From NCBI GenBank assembly GCA_900772845.1, contig CAAGSD010000070.1, positions 1 to 15,138 of the forward strand: DNA of 15,138 nucleotides, written 5' to 3'. Shown here in pieces: positions 1-6,540 of this stretch. How positions within the stretch are numbered: position 1 is the first letter of the stretch; every line of letters starts with the position of its first letter. Source of the stretch: Lachnospiraceae bacterium (GTDB lineage Bacteria; Bacillota; Clostridia; Lachnospirales; Lachnospiraceae). The notes under the pieces were generated by a model. It saw nothing but the letters and a program-made list of their open reading frames with translations, had not been told where the DNA came from and ran no database searches. Made by a program: the position numbers and the translations under genes.

Positions 1-6
1 ATCCCA

Positions 7-102
7 CTTTTATGCTCATATCGGGGCGGGTCCTAAGGTCTTTCACCCACTTATGAGCAAGCTCATGTGGGCTTAGACCTTTTGACCCTGGCATCATAAA
101 AG
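7..102. repeat. Long imperfect inverted repeat / structured RNA candidate
   Basis: The arms pair as 7-14 with 95-102 (CTTTTATG/CATAAAAG), 28-32 with 84-88 (GGGTC/GACCC), 35-41 with 75-81 (AAGGTCT/AGACCTT), 46-50 with 67-71 (CCCAC/GTGGG) and 53-57 with 62-66 (ATGAG/CTCAT), closing on a CAAG loop. That gives about 30 base pairs interrupted by small internal loops. No open frame of note covers it. It could be the 3' part of a small RNA ending at the terminator at 128-168, a repeated palindromic element, or the 3' untranslated region of a gene left of the window. It does not match SRP RNA, tmRNA or T-box consensus as I know them. The pairing is seen directly; the role is unknown. Confidence 0.6.
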
Positions 103-127
103 ATAAGAATAACAGAAAATTCTAAGG

Positions 128-168
128 ATGGGATCTTTCACGTAAAAACGGTGTGAGATCCCATTTTT
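128..168 (+). terminator. Intrinsic terminator upstream of the hydrogenase gene
   Basis: The stem ATGGGATCT (128-136) pairs with AGATCCCAT (156-164). It is continued by CAC (139-141) with GTG (151-153) around a 9-nt loop, and the T-run 164-168 follows, with more T-rich sequence after it. It would end a plus-strand transcript entering from the left, including anything made from the 7-102 element. It lies upstream of the hydrogenase promoter, so it is not an attenuator of that gene. Confidence 0.75.
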
Positions 169-181
169 ATTGATATTTTTC

Positions 182-210
182 TTGCATTTATGGATATGAT
201 ATGGTTTAAT
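182..210 (+). promoter_or_regulatory. Sigma-A-like promoter of the hydrogenase gene
   Basis: TTGCAT (182-187), a 17-bp spacer, and TTTAAT (205-210) preceded by TGG (202-204), which makes an extended -10. A start of transcription near 217 would leave a leader of about 38 nt. Assigned by consensus matching only. Confidence 0.5.
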
Positions 211-254
211 ATGGTTAGTGTGTTAAAAAAATATCAAAAGGCGGTAATTATGAT

Positions 255-1784
255 ATGAGCAGCATGAGAGGGATCGATACTCCGGTAAGACAGCGGAGAA
301 GAAGGGTGTTTAAGGAAGTGGCTAATCTGGCTTACAATTCCAAGAATCTGAAAGATGATATGGAGGCGCTGCCTTATAAGATCGTAGACTATGAAGAGTC
401 AGAGTTCTGGGAGAGCGTTTATCGTGACAGAGCGATCATCCGTGAACGCATCCGTCTGGCCATGGGTATGAGCTTACGTCCGGAGAACCGTGAGCATCCC
501 GGACATCTGACACAGGGACTGGAAGAGAGTAATATTGATGAAAAATATTATGAGCCCCCTCTGATGCAGGTCATTCCGTCGGCTTGTAATGCCTGTCCGG
601 AGAATCGTTATGAGGTGACCAGCTCCTGCATGGGGTGTCTGGCACATCCCTGCCAGAGTGTCTGTCCCAAGGGTGCGATCTCTATGAAAAACGGCAAGTC
701 TGTTATTGATCAGGAGAAATGCATCAAGTGCGGCAAGTGTCGTGAAATCTGCCCTTATGATGCGATCTGTCACAAAGAGCGTCCCTGTAAGGCTGCCTGC
801 GGCATTGGAGCCATCACATCTGACCATGTGGGAAGAGCAGTGATCGACAATGAGAAATGTGTATCCTGCGGTCAGTGTATGGTAAGCTGTCCTTTTGGCG
901 CCATTGCAGACAAGTCTCAGATCTTCCAGCTGATCCGTGCCATGCAGTCCGGACGGAAGATCATAGCCCAGGTAGCACCTGCATTTGCCGGACAATTCGG
1001 TCCGAAGGTGACACCGGAGATGTTCAAGACAGCTTTGAAGGAATTGGGGTTTGCGGATGTCTATGAGACAGCGCTGGGAGCTGATATGGGATGTATGGCG
1101 GAAGCGGAGCACTACGTGAAGGAGGTCGCTACCGGTAAGCAGCAGTTTGCCCTGACATCCTGTTGTCCTTCTTGGTCTGTGATGGCGAAGAATCTGTTCC
1201 CTGAGACCATTGACAAGATAAGTAATGAATTGACACCTATGGTTGCAACAGCCCGTCTGATCAAACAGGAACATCCGGATGCGTCCGTAGTATTCATAGG
1301 ACCCTGTGCATCCAAGAAGCTGGAAGCCAGCAGACGTACCGTCCGCTCCGATGTAGACTTTGTTATCACTTTTGAGGAACTGACCGGTATGTTCGAGGCT
1401 AAGGGAATCCTGTTAGATGAGATCAAGGCCATGGATGAGATGAAGGATGCTACCGCAGCCGGAAGAGGTTACGGCGTGGCAGGCGGTGTTGCCAATGCTA
1501 TCAAGGACTGTATCGAACAGTATTATCCTGGAACACCGGTGAACATTCAGCATGCGGAGAGCCTGGCAGAATGTAAGAAAGCCCTGCTCCTTGCCAAGGC
1601 CGGTAAGATGAACGGCTGCCTGATCGAGGGTATGGCATGTCCCGGAGGCTGTATTGCCGGAGCCGGTACCAATATTGCTATCCCCGTAGCAGCCAGAGCC
1701 GTGGACAAGTTCAAGAACGAAGCAGAGAAGAAAGTACCTGATGAAAGTGTGGATCAGGAAATGGTGGAACTGGAAAAAAGGTAG
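255..1784 (+). CDS. Ferredoxin-domain [FeFe]-hydrogenase, monomeric, probably group B
   Basis: Soluble iron-sulfur enzyme expected to exchange electrons between ferredoxin and H2 (2H+ + 2e- to H2). Residues 1-105 are an N-terminal region I cannot assign. Residues 111-212 are cysteine-rich: C125/C128/C133/C137, C156/C159/C162/C166 and C202/C205/C208/C212 fit [4Fe-4S] ferredoxin ligands, with extra cysteines at 111, 114, 172, 178 and 182. The H-cluster domain follows: L1 TSCCPSW at 301-307, with the proton-transfer Cys303 and ligand Cys304; L2 IGPCASKK at 348-355; L3 EGMACPGGC at 458-466. All four H-cluster cysteines (304, 351, 462, 466) are present. The Met usual in L2 of group A enzymes (MPC) is Gly349, which together with the domain layout points to group B. 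Start ATG 255 has AGGCGG at 239-244. The gene is monocistronic, between its own promoter and terminator. The hydrogenase call is firm; the subgroup is inferred. Confidence 0.93.
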   Translation: MSSMRGIDTPVRQRRRRVFKEVANLAYNSKNLKDDMEALPYKIVDYEESEFWESVYRDRAIIRERIRLAMGMSLRPENREHPGHLTQGLEESNIDEKYYEPPLMQVIPSACNACPENRYEVTSSCMGCLAHPCQSVCPKGAISMKNGKSVIDQEKCIKCGKCREICPYDAICHKERPCKAACGIGAITSDHVGRAVIDNEKCVSCGQCMVSCPFGAIADKSQIFQLIRAMQSGRKIIAQVAPAFAGQFGPKVTPEMFKTALKELGFADVYETALGADMGCMAEAEHYVKEVATGKQQFALTSCCPSWSVMAKNLFPETIDKISNELTPMVATARLIKQEHPDASVVFIGPCASKKLEASRRTVRSDVDFVITFEELTGMFEAKGILLDEIKAMDEMKDATAAGRGYGVAGGVANAIKDCIEQYYPGTPVNIQHAESLAECKKALLLAKAGKMNGCLIEGMACPGGCIAGAGTNIAIPVAARAVDKFKNEAEKKVPDESVDQEMVELEKR

Positions 1785-1805
1785 TAAAAACGATTTTCAA
1801 AAATG

Positions 1806-1833
1806 AAACCGTCACAGGACTGTGGCGGTTTTC
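1806..1833 (+). terminator. Intrinsic terminator of the hydrogenase gene
   Basis: Stem AAACCGTCACA (1806-1816) with TGTGGCGGTTT (1821-1831), containing one T-G wobble, followed by TTC. It lies 21 nt after the stop codon. The T-tract is short but the stem is strong. Confidence 0.75.
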
Positions 1834-1860
1834 TTATGGGCAAAAAGATGAAATTGGATA

Positions 1861-1889
1861 TTGTTATTTCGGGAAAGATACTATAAAAT
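1861..1889 (+). promoter_or_regulatory. Sigma-A-like promoter of the TRIC-family gene
   Basis: TTGTTA (1861-1866), a 17-bp spacer, and TAAAAT (1884-1889). The predicted leader is about 28 nt and carries AGGAGA at 1907-1912. Consensus matching only. Confidence 0.5.
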
Positions 1890-1923
1890 AGCGTGGAGAA
1901 ACTTTTAGGAGAAAATCTATTTT

Positions 1924-2574
1924 ATGAATATTCAGGACAGTATTATATTTTGTATGGAAATCTTAGGAACCATCGCTTTTGCGGCGTCAGGTGCCATGGT
2001 GGGAATCAGAAAGAGGATGGATATCTTCGGCATTTGTGTACTGGGGGTAGTGACGGCAGTGGGCGGCGGAATGACCCGTGACGTGATCTTAGGAAAGCTT
2101 CCTTCGGCATTGCAGAAGCCGGTCTATGTGGAGGTATCGGTAGCTACTGCACTCGCAATTTTTATCCTGCTCTATGTGAAACAGGATCTTCTGAGCGGTA
2201 AAATGGGAACTTTTTACGATAAAGCCATGCTGATCATGGACTCCGTAGGACTGGGGATTTTTACGACACTGGGAGTGATGACCGGAATTGACATTGGATA
2301 TGAGTGGAATAGCTTCCTGCTGGTATTCATCGGCATGCTTACCGGTGTGGGCGGTGGTCTGATGCGCGACATGATGGCGGGAGAGGAGCCGTATATCTTC
2401 GTCAAACATATCTATGCCTGCGCATCCCTCGTGGGAGCACTGGGCTGCGTGTGGATCTACAGAGAGTGGGGAAGACTGCCGGCGGTTTTCATCGGTGCAT
2501 TTATCGTCATGGCAATTCGTTTTCTGGCAGCACATTATCGTTGGAATCTGCCGCATCCGAAATCCTTGTCTTAA
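1924..2574 (+). CDS. TRIC cation channel family (UPF0126) membrane protein
   Basis: A 216-residue integral membrane protein of the bacterial TRIC/UPF0126 family. It has two homologous halves, each with the family motif: GGGMTRDVILGKLP at 47-60 and GGGLMRDMMAGEEP at 143-156. Hydrophobic segments lie near 8-28, 34-50, 68-86, 102-120, 130-147, 162-179 and 186-203, consistent with the seven-helix TRIC fold. Family members form trimeric monovalent-cation channels; the physiological role in bacteria is poorly defined. Start ATG 1924 follows AGGAGA with an 11-nt spacer. It has its own predicted promoter. I see no strong terminator after it, so some read-through into gltX is possible, although gltX has its own promoter-like sequence. 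The length is normal for the family. Confidence 0.9.
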   Translation: MNIQDSIIFCMEILGTIAFAASGAMVGIRKRMDIFGICVLGVVTAVGGGMTRDVILGKLPSALQKPVYVEVSVATALAIFILLYVKQDLLSGKMGTFYDKAMLIMDSVGLGIFTTLGVMTGIDIGYEWNSFLLVFIGMLTGVGGGLMRDMMAGEEPYIFVKHIYACASLVGALGCVWIYREWGRLPAVFIGAFIVMAIRFLAAHYRWNLPHPKSLS

Positions 2575-2577
2575 CGG

Positions 2578-2606
2578 TTGCAGTTTTGAGAAAAAGGCGG
2601 TAAAAT
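2578..2606 (+). promoter_or_regulatory. Sigma-A-like promoter of the gltX-helicase operon
   Basis: TTGCAG (2578-2583), a 17-bp spacer, and TAAAAT (2601-2606), starting a few bases after the TRIC stop codon. Transcription would begin near 2613. No T-box specifier or T-box core is visible in the short leader. Confidence 0.45.
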
Positions 2607-2718
2607 AAGAAAGTGGTTCTGCTTTCAGAGAGAAAGAGAACAAGGAATATATATGTACGGAAGTAATTCCCGGGAAGGAATATGCCGGAAACAGATTCTG
2701 TACGGAAATGAGGAGAAA

Positions 2719-4179
2719 ATGACAAAGATCAGAACAAGATACGCACCCAGCCCTACCGGCAAGATGCATGTAGGTAACCTGCGGTCCGCATTATATGAAT
2801 TTTTGATTGCAAAGCATGCAGGCGGAGACTTCATGCTTCGTATCGAGGATACGGATCAGGAACGTTATGTGGAAGGTGCTACTGAGATCATCTATCGTAC
2901 TCTGGAGAAGACCGGTCTGGTACATGACGAAGGTCCGGACAAGGATGGCGGCTACGGCCCTTACGTACAGAGTGAACGTATGAAGACAGGCATCTATATG
3001 AAATACGCCAAGGAACTGATCGATAAGGGAGAGGCCTATTATTGCTTCTGTGATAAGGAGAGACTGGCTTCCTTAAAGACCGAGGTGGTAGACGGTAAGG
3101 AGATCACGGTATATGATAAGCATTGCCTGTCTCTGTCCAAGGAAGAGATCGAGGCAAATCTTGCAGCAGGCAAGCCTTTTGTCATCCGTCAGAACAACCC
3201 TAAGGAAGGGACAACAACATTCCATGATGAGTTATACGGAGACATTACCGTAGATAATTCCCAGCTGGACGATATGATCCTGATCAAATCCGACGGCTAT
3301 CCTACCTATAACTTTGCCAACGTGGTAGATGACCATACCATGAATATTACCCATGTGGTACGAGGTAACGAGTATCTGTCTTCTTCTCCGAAGTATGTAC
3401 GTCTGTATGATGCGTTCGGCTGGCAGGTACCGGTATATATCCATCTGCCTCTGATCACCGATGAAAATCATAAGAAGCTTTCCAAGAGAAGCGGACATGC
3501 TTCCTTTGAGGATCTGATCGATCAGGGATTTATCACAGAGGCAATCGTAAACTATGTTGCTTTGCTGGGATGGAGTCCGGAGGACAATCGTGAGATCTTC
3601 TCTCTGGACGAGTTGATCAAGGAATTCGATTATCACCGTATCAGCAAGTCCCCCGCAGTCTTCGATATCGTAAAGCTGCGCTGGATGAACGGCGAGTATC
3701 TGAAGGCTATGGACTTCGACAAGTTCTATGAGATGGCAGAACCTTATCTGAAGGAGACAATTCATAAGCCTCTGGATCTGAAGAAGATCGCTGCCATGGT
3801 AAAGACCCGTATCGAAGTATTCCCGGATATCGCCGGTCTGGTAGATTTCTTTGAGGAACTTCCGGAATATGATGTGGCAATGTACACGCATAAAAAGATG
3901 AAGACTACCGCAGAGACCTCTCTGCAGGTATTGACAGATCTGCTTCCGATCCTGGAGGCACAGGAGGATTACAGTAATGACGGACTGTATCAGACTCTTG
4001 TAAAATATGTGGAAGAGAAGGGCTGTAAGAACGGCTATGTGATGTGGCCGATCCGTACCGCTGTATCCGGCAAGCAGATGACACCTGCCGGTGCTACGGA
4101 GATCATGGAAGTCCTGGGCAAAGAGGAATCTCTTGCAAGAATCCGCAAAGGAATCGAGTTATTACAGGCAAATGTTTGA
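2719..4179 (+). CDS. gltX: Glutamyl-tRNA synthetase
   Basis: Class I aminoacyl-tRNA synthetase that charges tRNA-Glu with glutamate using ATP in the cytoplasm; 486 residues, a usual GluRS length. The N-terminus TRYAPSPTGKMHVGNLRSAL carries the HIGH-type signature as HVGN (17-20), and the KMSKS-type loop is KLSKR (253-257). The CFC at 109-111 and HC at 135-136 sit where many GluRS bind zinc. The C-terminal part (about 310-486) is the helical anticodon-binding region. I chose ATG 2719 because family members begin just before the RTRxAPSPTG motif; its AGGAG (2711-2715) is only 3 nt away. An in-frame ATG at 2653 with AAGGA (2642-2646) at 6 nt would add 22 non-conserved residues and cannot be excluded. 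The stop codon overlaps the start of the helicase gene, so the two are probably co-translated. Whether the enzyme is discriminating cannot be told here. Confidence 0.95.
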   Translation: MTKIRTRYAPSPTGKMHVGNLRSALYEFLIAKHAGGDFMLRIEDTDQERYVEGATEIIYRTLEKTGLVHDEGPDKDGGYGPYVQSERMKTGIYMKYAKELIDKGEAYYCFCDKERLASLKTEVVDGKEITVYDKHCLSLSKEEIEANLAAGKPFVIRQNNPKEGTTTFHDELYGDITVDNSQLDDMILIKSDGYPTYNFANVVDDHTMNITHVVRGNEYLSSSPKYVRLYDAFGWQVPVYIHLPLITDENHKKLSKRSGHASFEDLIDQGFITEAIVNYVALLGWSPEDNREIFSLDELIKEFDYHRISKSPAVFDIVKLRWMNGEYLKAMDFDKFYEMAEPYLKETIHKPLDLKKIAAMVKTRIEVFPDIAGLVDFFEELPEYDVAMYTHKKMKTTAETSLQVLTDLLPILEAQEDYSNDGLYQTLVKYVEEKGCKNGYVMWPIRTAVSGKQMTPAGATEIMEVLGKEESLARIRKGIELLQANV

Positions 4180-6073
4180 TCTTACAGAATGTAATCCTTC
4201 CCAAAGGAAGGCTGTAATGTTCGGGGAGGGTCCGCTGCTGTTATTGGCGGGACCCGGCTCCGGCAAGACATTTACTATTACCAAGCGACTTCTCTATCTG
4301 CTGCAGGAGGAAAAAGTGGCGCCGGAAAAAATTCTGGTCATTACGTTCACGAAGGAAGCTGCAATCTCCATGAAACAGCGTTTTGCGCAAAGCTCTCCAC
4401 AAAGTAATACCGTCAATTTTGGAACATTCCATTCTGTTTTCTATCAGATACTGCTCAAGTCGGGCAGTGTTACGTCAGGCAATATTTTAAATGACAGGCA
4501 AAAAATCAATCTGATCATCCCCATTCTGAAAAAAGTAAAAGAGCATTCCGGTACGGCACAGACAGAACTTCCGGAAGTGGCGAAAAGTTTTCTCGCAGCG
4601 ATTGGGTTCTATAAAAACACGGGAGAAAAGGAAGCAGCCCAGAAAAAAATTACGCCGCAGTGGCAGGAATTTTTCCCCCAAGTATACCAACAGTATGAAG
4701 AAATAAGAAGGAAAGAAAATGGTCTTGATTTTGATGACATGCTCAAGGAATGTGAGGAATTGTTACTAAAAAATGCTCTGCAACGGGAGTATTGGCAGAA
4801 AAGATTCAGCCATATCCTGATTGATGAATTTCAGGATATTAATTACAGACAGTATAGCATCGTGCGGATTCTGGCGGAAAAACACAAGAATGTGTTTGCG
4901 GTAGGAGATGACGATCAGGCAATTTATGGATTCCGAGGAGCAAAACCGGACTGCATGAGAATGTTTGAAGAAGAATTTCATGCAGAAAGAATTCTTTTGG
5001 AAACCAATTACCGCAGCAGGCAGGAAATTGTAGACGCATCGCTGTCGGTCATTAATGAGAATCGGAATCGCTTCCCTAAGCAGCTGATCGCCTGTGAGGC
5101 GAACCGCCGTCAAAAGGGACAGCAGGAGCCGTGTGTGTGTGTCCGGGAATTTGGGGAGGCACCGGAACAACTGCAATATCTGATCACACAGATAAAGAAA
5201 CAACCTTCCGGAGAATCCTGTGCGGTGTTATTCCGGACCAATTTATCCATGCAGGGAGTTGCCACTAAATTAACCAGAGAGGGTGTACCGTTTCTGATGA
5301 AAGAAAAGACGCAGAATCTGTATCAACACTTTATTGTGCGGGACATTATCGCTTATTTGCGTATAGCACATGGGACTGCGGCCAGAGAAGAGTATCTGCG
5401 CATTATGAACAAACCGTTTCGCAGCATTTCCAGAGAAGCTTTCGGAAAAGAGGTATCGCTGGAGGGGGCGGAAAATTATTATTTGAGTCGGCGTTCGGAA
5501 ATGGGAGACGATAATTTCAGAAAACCCTGTGAGGCGGTCAGAATGCTGAAAAGGCAGATGCAGTTTGTGAAAGAGACTGATCTGAAAATGGCCATCCTGT
5601 TTCTGCGTAAGGCCTGCGGTTATGAGACCTGGCTGCGGCAGAAAGCAAGGCTGGAGCAGGGCGATAAAACGGAGGAATGGATCGGAATCCTGGAATGGAT
5701 CACAGAGGATGCGGGGCATTATAAAGAGTTACGCGAGTGGCAGGAAGCACAGGCAGCCTATGAAAGGATATTACAGGGGAAAGAACAATACACAGTCGCT
5801 GAAGAGAAAGGAAAAGATTGTGTAAGATTGCTTACCGTACATGCGGCAAAGGGGCTGGAATTCGATCACGTCTGGATCCCGGACTGCAATGAGAAAATGT
5901 TTCCCCATGGGACGCTGCCGGATCCGGAACAGTGCGAGGAAGAGCGCAGGATTTTCTATGTGGCCATGACAAGGGCAAAAAAGAACCTGGAACTTCTCTG
6001 CCTTACAGGCACGAGAGAGCGTCCCAGGTTCCCTTCCAGATTTCTTATTCCTCTGAATCGTTATCGTCGATGA
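4172..6073 (+). CDS. UvrD/PcrA-type superfamily 1A ATP-dependent DNA helicase
   Basis: A 633-residue 3'-5' DNA helicase of the UvrD/PcrA/Rep group, expected to act in DNA repair or in clearing replication obstacles. All SF1A motifs are visible: I AGPGSGKT (26-33), Ia ITFTKEAA (57-64), II LIDEFQD (216-222), III GDDDQAIYGFRG (245-256), IV LETNYRS (276-282), V TVHAAKGLEF (555-564) and VI EERRIFYVAMTRAKKN (590-605). Motif II has DEFQD rather than the common DEYQD. It is shorter than typical PcrA and stops just after an SRFL motif (622-625), lacking the usual C-terminal tail. Start ATG 4172 lies inside the last codons of gltX (8-nt overlap) with no good ribosome binding site, so translation is probably coupled. 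The 3' end overlaps the convergent DUF1292 gene by 29 bp. Paralogy with the cell's main pcrA is likely but cannot be seen here. Confidence 0.92.
   Translation: MFDLTECNPSQRKAVMFGEGPLLLLAGPGSGKTFTITKRLLYLLQEEKVAPEKILVITFTKEAAISMKQRFAQSSPQSNTVNFGTFHSVFYQILLKSGSVTSGNILNDRQKINLIIPILKKVKEHSGTAQTELPEVAKSFLAAIGFYKNTGEKEAAQKKITPQWQEFFPQVYQQYEEIRRKENGLDFDDMLKECEELLLKNALQREYWQKRFSHILIDEFQDINYRQYSIVRILAEKHKNVFAVGDDDQAIYGFRGAKPDCMRMFEEEFHAERILLETNYRSRQEIVDASLSVINENRNRFPKQLIACEANRRQKGQQEPCVCVREFGEAPEQLQYLITQIKKQPSGESCAVLFRTNLSMQGVATKLTREGVPFLMKEKTQNLYQHFIVRDIIAYLRIAHGTAAREEYLRIMNKPFRSISREAFGKEVSLEGAENYYLSRRSEMGDDNFRKPCEAVRMLKRQMQFVKETDLKMAILFLRKACGYETWLRQKARLEQGDKTEEWIGILEWITEDAGHYKELREWQEAQAAYERILQGKEQYTVAEEKGKDCVRLLTVHAAKGLEFDHVWIPDCNEKMFPHGTLPDPEQCEEERRIFYVAMTRAKKNLELLCLTGTRERPRFPSRFLIPLNRYRR
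5977..6031 (-). terminator. Intrinsic terminator for DUF1292, embedded in the helicase coding sequence
   Basis: Read on the minus strand, GAACCTGG (6031-6024) pairs with CCAGGTTC (5990-5983). Inside it lies a hairpin TGCCT-GTA-AGGCA flanked by TCTC/GAGA pairing, and TTTTTT (5982-5977) follows directly. The hairpin begins 13 nt after the DUF1292 stop codon. The same bases encode helicase motif VI and the residues after it, so protein coding and RNA structure share this stretch. I see no matching terminator for the helicase transcript on the plus strand. Confidence 0.75.
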
Positions 6074-6377
6074 GTTCGTCAAATTCACAGTTATCCAAAT
6101 ATTCATCAAAAGCATCGGCAACCTTTTCATAGACATCATCATCTTCGATATATGCGAGATTGGGTTCTTCCTCAGGATCCTCCGGATTCTCGGAGTATCC
6201 GTAGAACCATACCTCACCATCTTCGTTTTCACCGTCTTCATCCAACGGCATTAATGCGATATAATCCTTTGCGTCTACTGTGAGAATGGTAATGATGGCA
6301 CAATTCACAACGGTGCCGTCTTCCAGCTCCAGTTCAACGGTCATTTCTTCATCTTCATAGCTATCTTTTTTACCCAT
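6045..6377 (-). CDS. DUF1292 (YrzB/UPF0473-like) small acidic protein
   Basis: A 110-residue protein with a DUF1292 core at about 12-60: MTVELELEDGTVVNCAIITI, then a YIALMPL strand and an EVWFYGY strand. About 41 of 110 residues are Asp or Glu, concentrated in the C-terminal half. The function of the family is unknown; in many Firmicutes it is encoded near ruvX/yrrK, a context absent here. Start ATG 6377 is supported by AGGAGG (6389-6384) with a 6-nt spacer and by a good promoter. The gene converges on the helicase and overlaps its last 29 bp. Its probable terminator lies further inside the helicase. No transmembrane segment or signal peptide is visible. Confidence 0.88.
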   Translation of the reverse strand: MGKKDSYEDEEMTVELELEDGTVVNCAIITILTVDAKDYIALMPLDEDGENEDGEVWFYGYSENPEDPEEEPNLAYIEDDDVYEKVADAFDEYLDNCEFDELIDDNDSEE

Positions 6378-6427
6378 GGAAATCCTCCTGTTATGTTTTA
6401 TTGGGTGAAACAGTACTTTGTTCCCTT

Positions 6428-6456
6428 ATTATAACCGCTTACGGATATTCTTGCAA
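6428..6456 (-). promoter_or_regulatory. Promoter of the DUF1292 gene
   Basis: On the minus strand: TTGCAA (6456-6451), a 17-bp spacer, and a perfect TATAAT (6433-6428). The leader to the start codon would be about 45 nt. Its -35 lies 3 bp from the -35 of the divergent GH13-like gene. Confidence 0.65.
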
Positions 6457-6459
6457 TGC

Positions 6460-6488
6460 TTGTTTTTCTTACGGTTACAGACTATAAT
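6460..6488 (+). promoter_or_regulatory. Promoter of the GH13-like/DUF5662/Cys-repeat cluster
   Basis: TTGTTT (6460-6465), a 17-bp spacer, and a perfect TATAAT (6483-6488). Transcription would start near 6495, about 46 nt before the preferred start codon at 6541. The weak -35 could suggest activator help, but no site is evident. Confidence 0.55.
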
Positions 6489-6540
6489 AAAAATGAGAAA
6501 AAGACAGTAAATGATCATAGCGAGAACATGGAGTGTGACA

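Noticed and set aside
7..102. SRP RNA or 6S RNA reading of the long hairpin
   Set aside because: The SRP apical GGAA/AGCAGCC motif is absent, and there is no large central bubble of 6S type.
474..1274. Minus-strand open frame opposite the hydrogenase gene
   Set aside because: Cys/His-rich shadow of the ferredoxin and H-cluster codons with no start signal; the plus-strand protein carries all family motifs.
2607..2718. T-box or other riboswitch before gltX
   Set aside because: The leader is only about 100 nt, with no T-box core sequence and no terminator/antiterminator pair.
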